Source: a virus. From it: a stretch of 50,451 nucleotides of DNA. Shown one piece after another: positions 20,229 to 28,385 of this stretch. The stretch is taken from IMG/VR virus record IMGVR_UViG_3300043418_000062, positions 1 through 50,451 of that record; one strand, 5' to 3'. Numbering within the stretch: the stretch's first letter is position 1; every line of letters begins with the position of its first letter. The notes beneath the pieces are model-generated. The model was not told the DNA's origin and ran no database searches. It saw nothing but the letters and a program-made list of their open reading frames with translations. The position numbers were made by a program, and so were the translations under genes.

Positions 20229-20439
20229 ACAGGTAAACCATCCCAAGCACTATCTATCTCATCCTAGCGGAATTGAAACAATACAAATAACTGAGCATAT
20301 GGGGTTTTGTCTTGGCAATGTTATAAAGTATGTATTACGAGCACCATATAAGGGCAAGGAGCTAGAGGACCTCAAAAAGGCTCGATGGTATCTAAGTCGT
20401 GAAATCGAAAGATTGGAGATGACAAATGACCGAGATTAA
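20209..20439 (+). CDS. DUF3310 protein, possible nucleotide kinase-like
   Basis: VNHPKHY near the N-terminus, then GIETIQIT, LGNVIKYVLRAPYKG and DLKKARWYL are the hallmarks of DUF3310, annotated in some phages as a nucleotide kinase-like protein. No ATG is available; TTG at 20209 is preferred because AGGTGAGG lies just upstream, giving 76 residues. GTG at 20197 is an alternative. It overlaps both dUTPase and ThyX genes. Confidence 0.78.
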   Translation: MGQQGAEQVNHPKHYLSHPSGIETIQITEHMGFCLGNVIKYVLRAPYKGKELEDLKKARWYLSREIERLEMTNDRD

Positions 20440-21121
20440 ATTCCGTTCTGATATGACAGTCGAGCTAATTGATTCGATGGGCGATGACAATTCTGTAGTT
20501 CGTGCGGCTCGTGTATCAAGTGGCAGTGCGTCAGACAGCTCAGATAGAGACGCTGGGCTGATTAGCTACCTGATGCGTGACCGTCATGGTTCTCCATTTG
20601 AGCATAATGCTTTTACGTTCCGCATTGAAGCACCTATCTTTGTATTTCGTGAGTTCATGCGTCACCGCATTGCTTCCTACAACGAAGAATCTGGTCGCTA
20701 TAAGCAGTTAGAGCCAGTGTTCTATATTCCAGCTGAAGATAGACCACTGGTGCAGGTTGGTAAGCCTGGTGCATATACGTTTGAAGAAGGCACAACGGAG
20801 CAGTCGGCATTAGTCAAAGAAGCTCTGTTAGCCAATAGCGAAGACGCATACGAAATCTATGAGAAGATGCTAGAAGAAGGTGTTGCACGAGAAGTTGCTC
20901 GTATGGCACTCCCTGTGAATATCTACTCGTCAATGTATGTCACAATGAACGCACGAAGCCTAATGAACTTCTTGTCTCTACGCTCACTAGAGCAAGGCAC
21001 TTACCCATCATTCCCACAGGAAGAAATCGCTTGGGTTGCTAATGGCATGGAGTCTTGGTTTGCAAAGCGTATGCCAATTACATATAAGGCGTTTGTCAAC
21101 AACGGAAGGGTAGCACCATGA
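20426..21121 (+). CDS. thyX: Flavin-dependent thymidylate synthase ThyX
   Basis: A 231-residue ThyX. The signature RHRxxSxNxxSxR is present as RHRIASYNEESGR, and HGSPFEHNAFTF and the C-terminal FLSLR block also fit. It methylates dUMP to dTMP using FAD and methylene-tetrahydrofolate. With dUTPase, thioredoxin and the class II ribonucleotide reductase it forms a dNTP supply set. ThyX is common in Actinobacteria and actinophages. It overlaps its neighbours at both ends. Confidence 0.95.
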   Translation: MTEIKFRSDMTVELIDSMGDDNSVVRAARVSSGSASDSSDRDAGLISYLMRDRHGSPFEHNAFTFRIEAPIFVFREFMRHRIASYNEESGRYKQLEPVFYIPAEDRPLVQVGKPGAYTFEEGTTEQSALVKEALLANSEDAYEIYEKMLEEGVAREVARMALPVNIYSSMYVTMNARSLMNFLSLRSLEQGTYPSFPQEEIAWVANGMESWFAKRMPITYKAFVNNGRVAP

Positions 21122-21378
21122 AACAGTTAGTTTATTTCTCGGCACCTTGGTGCCAGCCATGCGGTATGTTTGGCCCAATTGTGCAAAAGTTTGTAGAGGA
21201 CAATCCACAGATTCAACTAATCAAAGTTGATATCGATTCTACTCCACAGATTGCAGTTGAGAATAACATCACCTCAATTCCAGTTCTTGCTTTGCTAAGT
21301 GATGGCGATGAAATCTATCGTCTTCAAGGTGCAAAGCCAAGAGCGTTTCTAGATAAAGAGATTCTTCCTTTAATCTAG
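21118..21378 (+). CDS. Thioredoxin-like protein
   Basis: An 86-residue thioredoxin fold with active site WCQPC in FSAPWCQPCGMFG and the cis-Pro segment TSIPVLALL. It is a short thioredoxin, lacking the first strand and helix. A likely partner is the phage class II ribonucleotide reductase, whose C-terminal cysteine pair must be re-reduced. It overlaps ThyX (ATGA) and is the last rightward gene before the terminator. Confidence 0.9.
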   Translation: MKQLVYFSAPWCQPCGMFGPIVQKFVEDNPQIQLIKVDIDSTPQIAVENNITSIPVLALLSDGDEIYRLQGAKPRAFLDKEILPLI

Positions 21379-21385
21379 GTAAAGC

Positions 21386-21418
21386 AAAACCCCTACGTCA
21401 CCTCGGCGTAGGGGTTTT
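21386..21418. terminator. Bidirectional intrinsic terminator between converging arms
   Basis: AAAACCCCTACG (21386-21397) and CGTAGGGGTTTT (21407-21418) form a 12-bp hairpin with a nine-base loop, with T-runs on both strands. It lies between the last rightward gene and the last leftward gene. Confidence 0.95.
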
Positions 21419-21439
21419 ATCTTGTCGGGTATTACGTTC

Positions 21440-21688
21440 CTACGGTAGTAGGCTTGTGATTACCGACACAGCAATAGCTGCTACTGCAAGCCACAGAGCT
21501 ACTGATGCAGCTTTGTTTTCTCGCTGTGTTTTCAATTGTGTAATGTCGTGCTCCACAGTAGTTAGTCGAGCATCGTGAGTATCGAGTTTCTTCTCTACAC
21601 GTTCTTGTGATTGTTGCACGTTAGTGATTTTCTCCTCAATGCGCCCAATCGCGATGAGTATTGTAACGTCTGTGGTGTCTTCTGGCAT
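21440..21688 (-). CDS. Small coiled-coil membrane protein (holin/XhlA-like)
   Basis: Residues 10-58 form an amphipathic coiled coil (IEEKITNVQQSQERVEKKLDT), and residues 60-80 are a single C-terminal membrane span (ASVALWLAVAAIAVSVITSL). This layout matches XhlA-type haemolysin/holin accessory proteins. It is the last gene of the leftward arm, joined by TAATG to the membrane protein upstream, and probably takes part in lysis. Confidence 0.7.
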   Translation of the reverse strand: MPEDTTDVTILIAIGRIEEKITNVQQSQERVEKKLDTHDARLTTVEHDITQLKTQRENKAASVALWLAVAAIAVSVITSLLP

Positions 21689-21945
21689 TATAGTTCTTCT
21701 GAGTCCTCTTCTGGCTCGTGCTTTGCAGCAGCGTTTCCGAAGGCTCGGTTAATTTCGTCAATGTCCAAGATACCGTCGTTAAGGTATGAACGAGATAGCT
21801 CCTGAGCTACACCCATTACACCAGCAATACCTGCCATTAGAGCAGACTGCCAGACCTCAAGACCGATAAATGAACCACCAACAAATGCGCTGGTGACGTT
21901 AAGAACAATTACCGCAATGGTGCGGCGAATGATGTCCATAATCAT
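21688..21945 (-). CDS. Probable holin
   Basis: An 85-residue protein with two membrane spans (about residues 8-26 and 30-50) and an acidic C-terminal tail (HEPEEDSEEL). The GVMGVAQELSRSYLNDG stretch after the second span is like other actinophage holins. Position next to the coiled-coil membrane protein and endolysin supports the call. A second ATG lies two codons in, and dual start is a known holin control, but the binding site is weak here. Confidence 0.65.
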   Translation of the reverse strand: MIMDIIRRTIAVIVLNVTSAFVGGSFIGLEVWQSALMAGIAGVMGVAQELSRSYLNDGILDIDEINRAFGNAAAKHEPEEDSEEL

Positions 21946-21982
21946 GTTATTTATCCAATCTCGCCCATTGTATACTCTTACT

Positions 21983-21988
21983 ATTATA
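21983..21988 (-). promoter_or_regulatory. Possible -10 element before the holin gene
   Basis: TATAAT on the minus strand (21988-21983) with a second TACAAT a little downstream lies 40 bases before the holin start. No good -35 is visible, so this is tentative. Confidence 0.35.
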
Positions 21989-22175
21989 CCTTATTATGTT
22001 TTCTTGCGGCTTTTATGTAGGCCGTAGAATAAGCGTTAATAAAGCCTCTTTGATAGGCTTGAAACTCGCCAGCTGTCTTCGCTCTTCCGCTGTAGTAAAT
22101 CTGAGCTGAACGGTAGGCCATGTCTCTCGTCTTTTTATTGCGCGATTCTTTTACTAACTTCAGAAACTTAATCAT
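21984..22175 (-). CDS. Hypothetical basic 63-residue protein
   Basis: A strongly basic, mostly helical protein rich in Lys, Arg, Tyr and Ala with no membrane span. The ATG is separated by one base from the stop of the preceding gene, with AAAGGAAT upstream. It lies within the lysis gene set, but a role is not apparent; it resembles no family I know. Confidence 0.65.
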   Translation of the reverse strand: MIKFLKLVKESRNKKTRDMAYRSAQIYYSGRAKTAGEFQAYQRGFINAYSTAYIKAARKHNKV

Positions 22176-22176
22176 A

Positions 22177-22344
22177 TTATTCCTTTGGGTTACGGATGCG
22201 GTATGTTATGACCCAGATACCAAGGGTAATTAAAATAAGATTTCCAGTTACGGTCTTTGCTGAACCCTCAAGCACAAGCCACGCTGTGCCGAGTCCAACA
22301 AGTGTCCATGCCTGGTCAAGCATATCCTTAAGAAAATTCTTCAT
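22177..22344 (-). CDS. Small two-span membrane protein, 55 aa
   Basis: Two hydrophobic segments (about residues 11-26 and 33-47) are joined by a short polar turn, and both ends are charged. The gene starts on the TAATG of the PA14-protein gene. A holin or antiholin is plausible beside the endolysin, so this genome has two or three holin candidates. Confidence 0.65.
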   Translation of the reverse strand: MKNFLKDMLDQAWTLVGLGTAWLVLEGSAKTVTGNLILITLGIWVITYRIRNPKE

Positions 22345-23450
22345 TACTTATTCTTTCTTGTAGAGGCACTTGCCGCAACGCTAGAAGCTGCTGCTACCTG
22401 TGCAATTTGACCTGCGATAATTGCGCCCACTACTACTTTTTCTGATTTCGCCCTAACTTCCGGAGCCATGTCAGCACCAAGATTACCAAGAGCATTAAAT
22501 GCCTCCAATACAGCTACTGCTGCGTTTCCAATAAGAGGGATAGATGCCAGTTCTTCCGGCACTTCTGGGTCATCAGCTTCCGCTTCTTCAGCAAGCTGGG
22601 CCACAAGCTCTTCCTGTGTTATAATAGGTTCTTCGACGTTTTCTATAGGAGGTTCAGTTGAAGGTATTTCTACTACGGTCGGTTCTGGTTCTATTGTGTT
22701 TTCTACCACTGGTTCTGGTGATAACTGGGGTTCAGGCGAAGATGTCACTGGTGGCTCAGTCGGCTCTGGGCTTGGTTCTGGGCTTGGTGTTTCTGGTTCT
22801 GGCGACGGTTCTGGAGAAGGCTGAGTTGGCTCAGGAGAAGGCTCAACGCTTGGCTCGGGACTAGGTTCAACTGTCGGCTCTGGTGTTGGCTCAACAACTG
22901 GTTGAGTAAAGGCGCTAGGTTGAACAATATCCCAGCCCGAGACCCCATCAAGAGGCAGCATATATAAGGTAGAGCAGGCTCCACCACCATACTCATAGAA
23001 CCAGGCATCTAGAACATATGAATGGTTGGCTATTGGTGTAAAAGCGTTCACAGAGCCGCCACAGCCCTTTAGAGACCAGTCTTCAATTACTGATACGCCA
23101 TCAAGGGTCATGCTAAATCCGTCATCTGCAATAGCCATGAGATAAACAGGAGTATCAGACGCAAAAGTCATTGCACCTGTGTAATGAATTGCTACGAAGT
23201 CATTACCACAGCCAAGGATATCATTGCCACCCCAGTCTGCTTGTATATTAGCAGTATAGGTGGTAGCGCAGAATGTCATCGTGTCGGGATTGCGCTCTGG
23301 GTAAAGGAAGTCTGAACTAAATGTATACACATCCAGCTTCACGTTATTAGCCTCATCAGCAAACGATGGCATGGCTGCAAAAGAGCCAGCAAACAAAAGA
23401 AGGGCTGCGGAAATAATCCGCAGCCCATTTTTATTAAATATATTCTTCAT
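22344..23450 (-). CDS. Secreted PA14/GLEYA-like protein with PEP repeats and C-terminal anchor
   Basis: A 368-residue exported protein. Residues 1-31 are a Sec signal peptide (basic start, LLLFAGSFAAMPSFA). Residues about 35-180 look like a PA14-type carbohydrate-binding beta-barrel (IQADWGGNDILG, VYLMAIADDGFSMTLDG with an acidic DDG metal-like site, HSYVLDAWFYEYGGGA) with several cysteines. Residues about 188-265 are Pro-Glu-Pro-Ser/Thr repeats like a wall-spanning stalk. The C-terminus has a hydrophobic helix (VVVGAIIAGQIAQVAAASSVAA) and ends RKNK. It is joined by TAATG to the endolysin gene and the next membrane gene. It may bind cell-surface sugars for lysis or exclusion of other phages; the role is not established. 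Confidence 0.75.
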   Translation of the reverse strand: MKNIFNKNGLRIISAALLLFAGSFAAMPSFADEANNVKLDVYTFSSDFLYPERNPDTMTFCATTYTANIQADWGGNDILGCGNDFVAIHYTGAMTFASDTPVYLMAIADDGFSMTLDGVSVIEDWSLKGCGGSVNAFTPIANHSYVLDAWFYEYGGGACSTLYMLPLDGVSGWDIVQPSAFTQPVVEPTPEPTVEPSPEPSVEPSPEPTQPSPEPSPEPETPSPEPSPEPTEPPVTSSPEPQLSPEPVVENTIEPEPTVVEIPSTEPPIENVEEPIITQEELVAQLAEEAEADDPEVPEELASIPLIGNAAVAVLEAFNALGNLGADMAPEVRAKSEKVVVGAIIAGQIAQVAAASSVAASASTRKNK

Positions 23451-24160
23451 TACTTCAGTTTCAGTGTTTGACCTGGAACAAGAGGTTTATTTCCATTTAG
23501 TTTTTGGAGGACTTTAAAGTCCATCTTATACTTCTGAGCAATACCCCAGTAAGACTCTCCACGCTTCACAGTATGGGTGGTCGCAGAAGCCTTTGCTGGC
23601 ACCTTCTTGGCCGGAGCTTTAGCCGCTTTAATCTCAGCTGCTTTAGCCACTGAAACGGCCTTCTGAGCCTTTGCAGCGACTACTCCAACCTTAGCGACAA
23701 CCTTCTTCTTCTTGCTCTTATCAATCTCTTTAAAGAGGTCAATGAGCTTCTCGCGAGGTGCGGCGTGTGGGGTATGGAACTTAGCAGCTGATGCGTGTAG
23801 GTGGAAAGCGTGAGATGCAGATAGAGAGCTACCTGTGCAGCCAATGCGACCAACAACAGTCTTACCACCGTAAACAACATCACCAACCTTCACAGGGGCT
23901 TTTTCGTTCATGTGGTTATACTCGACGTGAACACCATCGGCAGACTTAATGATTACGGTATGACCTAGAGCATCGTTCCAGTCAGCAAAGGTAACGCGAC
24001 CAGTGCGGATTGCGTAGATAGTCTTCTTCTCTGAGCCATTCTTAAAGCCCCAGTCACAACCTCGATGAGGCTGTGAACGGTATGGAGCAAAGTTACCTAG
24101 CTCGTCTCGGCGTTCTGCGCCAGGACCCTTAACTGGTTCGTAGTAATTTAAGTCAACCAT
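23450..24160 (-). CDS. Endolysin: M23 peptidase with LysM domain
   Basis: A 236-residue cell-wall hydrolase. The M23 zinc peptidase core has His32 and Asp36 (HRGCD), His83 (YNHM) and His120/His122 (HLH). An Ala/Lys-rich linker (about 140-190) follows, then a LysM domain at about 190-236 (HTVKRGESYWGIAQKY to VPGQTLKLK) that binds peptidoglycan. There is no signal peptide, so it needs a holin for release. It lies directly behind the tail fibre genes and in front of the PA14-like gene. Confidence 0.9.
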   Translation of the reverse strand: MVDLNYYEPVKGPGAERRDELGNFAPYRSQPHRGCDWGFKNGSEKKTIYAIRTGRVTFADWNDALGHTVIIKSADGVHVEYNHMNEKAPVKVGDVVYGGKTVVGRIGCTGSSLSASHAFHLHASAAKFHTPHAAPREKLIDLFKEIDKSKKKKVVAKVGVVAAKAQKAVSVAKAAEIKAAKAPAKKVPAKASATTHTVKRGESYWGIAQKYKMDFKVLQKLNGNKPLVPGQTLKLK

Positions 24161-24161
24161 T

Positions 24162-24872
24162 TTATGCCTTTTCGTATGAGAACTCGGCGTAGATAATGTC
24201 GTTAATGCTAATAGGTGGAACGTTTGTTGACGAAGTTCTTTGAGTCAGTGCTCTGTATGCGCCAGTTGTTCCAGCGAAAACCATAGCCTTTACGTTTGTA
24301 GTGGTAGCGTTACCGACAATGCCAACTGGGTAACCGGTGCTGCCAGCTTTATATGTTCCATAACCAACGGTAGACAAGCTGTCAATGCTTGCAGATGCGG
24401 GTGCATTTGTCGGTAGAGTAATCGTTGTGCTGGTTGCGGATGATGTTTCACCAGCGGCTCCAGCTGTTTTTGTTGCTTTAAACTGAACGGTTACAATACC
24501 ATCCGAGATTCTATAACGTGAAATGTTTACAGTAAAGTTTGTCGGGTTAGTGTAGGTGTATGTAGTCCAGGGTTTATTAGTAACCTTCCAGCCGTCTCCG
24601 GAGCCAAGGTAAACGTGCTGTTCCCATGTGCCATCTGCGCCAGTTTCAACAAAAGCAAAAGAGCCGACAACCATGCCGGTCAATGCGTTAAGTGCAGTAG
24701 TATTAGTAACCCTGTAAAGATAAGTCTGCACTTTACCTGCAATTGGACCCAGGTTAGTATTAAGAACTGTATCAATATCGGTAGCCATTGTCGAGAACGC
24801 TTCGTTAAGCGGAGCAATACTGTCGCTTGCTGTTGGGTACTCAATGTTGTAATGTGTTGTAAAAGCTGTCAT
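24162..24872 (-). CDS. Minor tail/tail-tip protein
   Basis: A 236-residue Thr-, Gly- and Ser-rich beta protein beginning FTTHYNIEYPTASDSIAPL, a start seen in receptor-binding or fibre-associated proteins of actinophages. A central WEQHVYLGSGDGWKVTN segment looks like a small head domain. It is placed between the S74 fibre and endolysin genes. The receptor role is inferred. Confidence 0.65.
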   Translation of the reverse strand: MTAFTTHYNIEYPTASDSIAPLNEAFSTMATDIDTVLNTNLGPIAGKVQTYLYRVTNTTALNALTGMVVGSFAFVETGADGTWEQHVYLGSGDGWKVTNKPWTTYTYTNPTNFTVNISRYRISDGIVTVQFKATKTAGAAGETSSATSTTITLPTNAPASASIDSLSTVGYGTYKAGSTGYPVGIVGNATTTNVKAMVFAGTTGAYRALTQRTSSTNVPPISINDIIYAEFSYEKA

Positions 24873-24886
24873 ATATATATTCTACC

Positions 24887-26791
24887 TTATCTGGCTTCTA
24901 AAGCTGCGATACGAGCCTCAAGAGCTTCGTTCTTTAGGATGAGTTCCTTGATTGCCTGCGCCATCAGTGGAGTAAGTTTAGCATCCATAACCTGCTGGTA
25001 TTCTGGATTTCCGTCTTCATCAACGGCATCCTTCTCACCAATAACGGCTTCTGGGTGCACAGCTGCAACCTCGTGTGCAATGAAACCTGTCTGTAGGTTT
25101 TGCTCAGGGTCAACTTCTTTAATCTTGCGGAATGTGTAAGCCTGGATACCCTTCATGCGCTCAAGAGCATCAGTTACAGGCTGGACATCTTCCTTAATTC
25201 GGTAATCCGAACCAGAGGCAAATGCTGGTGTACCACCAGAGGCGACGTTGATTGTACCATTGTTAGCTCCGTTATAAAGGAATTGCACCATGACTGAGGT
25301 TCCGCTTGTTCCATAACGGTGAATATAACACACAGTAGCATTGCTACGCGTGAAAAGTCCATAGCCGTCTGGGTGCAAGTGCACACCAGCCGCCTGTGTT
25401 GCTGCAACGCCTGTTCTTGCATTTGTCGAGAGACCTTGGTCAGAGTTCCATGCGCTAGTGGTATTATTCCAAAGGAAGTCAGCGGTAGCATCTCCAGTGC
25501 CTGCTATATACGGTCTAAAACCACCGATAGCAGCGGAGCTATCAGATACATACACTCTTGCACCGTTACCGCTTGCTGTTTGCACAAGAGTAGTGCCCTG
25601 GAATGTAGCAGTCCCCTCAACTAGCATATTACCATTTGAGCTAATGCTACCATTACTACCAAGAGTAGTTCCGCTTCCGTTGGCAGCATAGCCACCACCG
25701 ACTCTAACACTTGAGTCAACATCTAGGTAACCATTAGTAGTTATGTTTCCATCTGCGTCGATGGTAGTACCAGTCGAACCGTAGCCACCACCAACGTCAA
25801 GAAGGCCAGCATCAACTAATCCAGTAGCAGTTAACACTTCAGAGGTAGTGATTCCTGTTGGCGTAATTTGAACTGTAGCAAATCCATATGTAGGCCCAGT
25901 TGCAGGTGGCTGCTCCTCTGTGCCAACGTATACTCCACGACTGCTGATATAGGTGTAATCAGTACCAAAGACACCTTCTTCGTTATAAAGCTCGATAGTA
26001 TTAGGAATAGCATCATACCCGAATGTTTGCATAATAACAGCGTTACCACTTGCCACAAAATCAGTGTAAGGTGTTGCTACGGTGATAGATAGTAAATCGC
26101 TTGGAACATCATAGCTCACCGCATAGATTGCAGTCTTTGGTGTGGTATAAACCCCACCATTGATAATCGCTATATAAGCACCAACTACATACGCATCTGG
26201 CTTATTATTACCGAGAACAGTTATGGTCATAAAACCATCTACACCCTGAAGATTAGACCTAATCTCATCTGGATAGTACCATGTTCCACCCTTGTCCTGC
26301 ATATGCAGTTTAAGACCACTAGCATTGATGATGCCATGAATATTCGAGCCAGTGACCTCAACGTCATTAAGGCTTAGATAGCCAGGAGTGAATTCAGTAG
26401 CACCTGTGACAGGGTTTACAACTTCATCCGCACCTGTCATAGAGAAGCTAGGTGCCTCATAAGGAAGCGACTCCATAATGCCACCCACGTCAACCAGTTG
26501 AAAGCGTGTTGCGTTTCCAACTGAAAGTGTGCCATCAATCTGAAGGTTTGATTCCATAGTAGTATCAGTATCAAAAGACACATTAGATAGAGTTGCGCTA
26601 ATAGCACCTTCGACACTCTGTGCAATAGATATAACCTCAGCGGAACCAACGCCAATGCTGCTACTAGATGTAGGTCCTGTCGCAGACCTTTCAATGTCAG
26701 CAACTTTACGCTGAAGCGCGTCTATATCTTTTTCGGTAGCTTTGACCCAAGGGGCCATGTTGCTAGGTGCATTGCTTTTTGGTCTGCTCAT
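24887..26791 (-). CDS. Tail fibre with S74 intramolecular chaperone
   Basis: A 634-residue fibre. The N-terminal 40 residues include a short coiled coil (EKDIDALQRKVADIER) for trimer attachment. A long beta-rich Gly/Thr/Ser shaft with repeated DADGNITTNG-type turns follows. The C-terminal 110 residues are a peptidase S74 chaperone: GSDYRIKED with Ser about 527 and Lys about 532 is the self-cleavage dyad, then YTFRKI, TGFIAHEV and a closing coiled coil. After trimer folding the chaperone is cut off. It would bind the host surface. Confidence 0.88.
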   Translation of the reverse strand: MSRPKSNAPSNMAPWVKATEKDIDALQRKVADIERSATGPTSSSSIGVGSAEVISIAQSVEGAISATLSNVSFDTDTTMESNLQIDGTLSVGNATRFQLVDVGGIMESLPYEAPSFSMTGADEVVNPVTGATEFTPGYLSLNDVEVTGSNIHGIINASGLKLHMQDKGGTWYYPDEIRSNLQGVDGFMTITVLGNNKPDAYVVGAYIAIINGGVYTTPKTAIYAVSYDVPSDLLSITVATPYTDFVASGNAVIMQTFGYDAIPNTIELYNEEGVFGTDYTYISSRGVYVGTEEQPPATGPTYGFATVQITPTGITTSEVLTATGLVDAGLLDVGGGYGSTGTTIDADGNITTNGYLDVDSSVRVGGGYAANGSGTTLGSNGSISSNGNMLVEGTATFQGTTLVQTASGNGARVYVSDSSAAIGGFRPYIAGTGDATADFLWNNTTSAWNSDQGLSTNARTGVAATQAAGVHLHPDGYGLFTRSNATVCYIHRYGTSGTSVMVQFLYNGANNGTINVASGGTPAFASGSDYRIKEDVQPVTDALERMKGIQAYTFRKIKEVDPEQNLQTGFIAHEVAAVHPEAVIGEKDAVDEDGNPEYQQVMDAKLTPLMAQAIKELILKNEALEARIAALEAR

Positions 26792-26792
26792 T

Positions 26793-28385
26793 TTAGATTG
26801 GCTCCATTAGTGGGATGATAGCGTGGTCGCTATATTTCATAAACTCTGCAGGGGCAGCAGCTTCTGTGAACATAGTGCTATTAAAATCAGAATATAGTTT
26901 ACCTGCCCATTTTGCGTTAAAGTCTGCAAATGTGACGTGCTGAGTTGCTGAGATATCAACTGAGCCATATGAGTAAGTTGCATTATCTACACGATACTTG
27001 CTTCTACCGTATTCTACAATAGCACCAGGAACGTAGCTAAACTCCTGACCTTCCGCTTCTTCAATTATATCAGTAGTAAGCGATATCTGAACCTTTGGGC
27101 CACCAGCTTCTTTAGCTGAATAACTCGCAGTTCTAACTAGCGCACCCTTATTTGAAAGGAATGGATTATTACTGTAGTCGGTAACATCATCACCAACAGA
27201 CAGTCCAGTAGGAAGCTGGTACATAGTCGAGTCAAACACTTTATCGGTCTTGTTATAACTGCGGCCACGAGAGTGAACGCCAGTGCCGGTAATCATTAGT
27301 GCTTGCTCTTTGCGGTCACCAGTATTACTGAAGACTAGCTCCCAGGGGGTGTCAAGAGCTACGTTTGGTCCAATGATTTTAACCACAGCATTGTATGAGT
27401 TATCTGGGTCAATAGAGACGCTGACACTTGCGCCAGTAGATTCCAATACCCCCGAAGTAACTTTATTGGCTCGTGAGTTCACGAAACAGTAGAACCCATT
27501 TAAGTCGCCAGAGTCAGGAGTTGAACCAATCGAGGTTGGCTCGGTATAGCGGATTAGGCTTTCCGGGACAGTGTTTGTGTATGCTGGCTGATTCACAGAG
27601 GCGAGAGAGATTGGTGATTCAATTGTGATTTCTCTAGTCTCATTTACGTCAATGCCTTCAGTGCCGTCATCATTAGAATCAGCGTAGCACTTTAAGATTG
27701 CATTGGTTACATACTTAGTATCTAGGAACTCGAAGGATACTGCTTTAGATTCGGTTGGCATCATTACCGACACTGAATCATTAGTGACATTATCCAGCTT
27801 TATAGAGCGACCGTTTCTAGGCTTAACGTAAAGAATGTCGGAATTGAAGCTAATCTCGGCACCAACAGCAATACAAAGCAGTTTTAAGTAATCCCAAACT
27901 TTACCTGTCCAGCCTGGGTAAATTGCCTCATTAGCCGTAGTCTCAGCGTCGTAAGATTCATCAATATCATAGTGAGCAGATGTGACTCCAGCAAGCTCTA
28001 GGTATTCCGCAAACGCTCCACCTATAAAGCCATTAAAAGGAAGCGCTGTCTTTTCTGAGTTTAGGGACTCAAAGATAGACTGCGCTGTAATTGATACGCT
28101 TTCACCAGTTATACTAACATCTGTAATCTTTCCAGAAAACGAGCCTCTAGAAGAGTCAGTTAGTGTAATACCGTTATCAAGCAGCAAAAGGCTGGTCGGG
28201 TGAGTTAATCCGAGCGTTTCAACATTGTTAGACTTACCGTCTATATTCATCGTTGGAATAGCGGCGGCAGTATCAATCACACTGAGTGGAGTCGCATCTT
28301 CAGTTAGTGAGTAGCTGGATACAAAGTCACCATCACGATTTGGTTGAAACTTTCCATTGCCTGTAACCTGCAAGGATACTGTCAT
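26793..28385 (-). CDS. Tail tip/baseplate minor tail protein
   Basis: A 530-residue beta-rich protein directly after the distal tail protein, the normal place for a Tal-like or second baseplate-hub protein. The middle (about residues 110-260) has DESYDAETTANEAIYPGWTGKVWDYLKLL, typical of phage tail hub domains. No peptidase motif was seen. The start overlaps the preceding stop (TAATG). Confidence 0.7.
   Translation of the reverse strand: MTVSLQVTGNGKFQPNRDGDFVSSYSLTEDATPLSVIDTAAAIPTMNIDGKSNNVETLGLTHPTSLLLLDNGITLTDSSRGSFSGKITDVSITGESVSITAQSIFESLNSEKTALPFNGFIGGAFAEYLELAGVTSAHYDIDESYDAETTANEAIYPGWTGKVWDYLKLLCIAVGAEISFNSDILYVKPRNGRSIKLDNVTNDSVSVMMPTESKAVSFEFLDTKYVTNAILKCYADSNDDGTEGIDVNETREITIESPISLASVNQPAYTNTVPESLIRYTEPTSIGSTPDSGDLNGFYCFVNSRANKVTSGVLESTGASVSVSIDPDNSYNAVVKIIGPNVALDTPWELVFSNTGDRKEQALMITGTGVHSRGRSYNKTDKVFDSTMYQLPTGLSVGDDVTDYSNNPFLSNKGALVRTASYSAKEAGGPKVQISLTTDIIEEAEGQEFSYVPGAIVEYGRSKYRVDNATYSYGSVDISATQHVTFADFNAKWAGKLYSDFNSTMFTEAAAPAEFMKYSDHAIIPLMEPI

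Noticed and set aside
24615-25139. Cys-rich 174-codon frame on the plus strand
   Set aside because: It runs antisense to two tail genes and its cysteines are spread without zinc-finger spacing.
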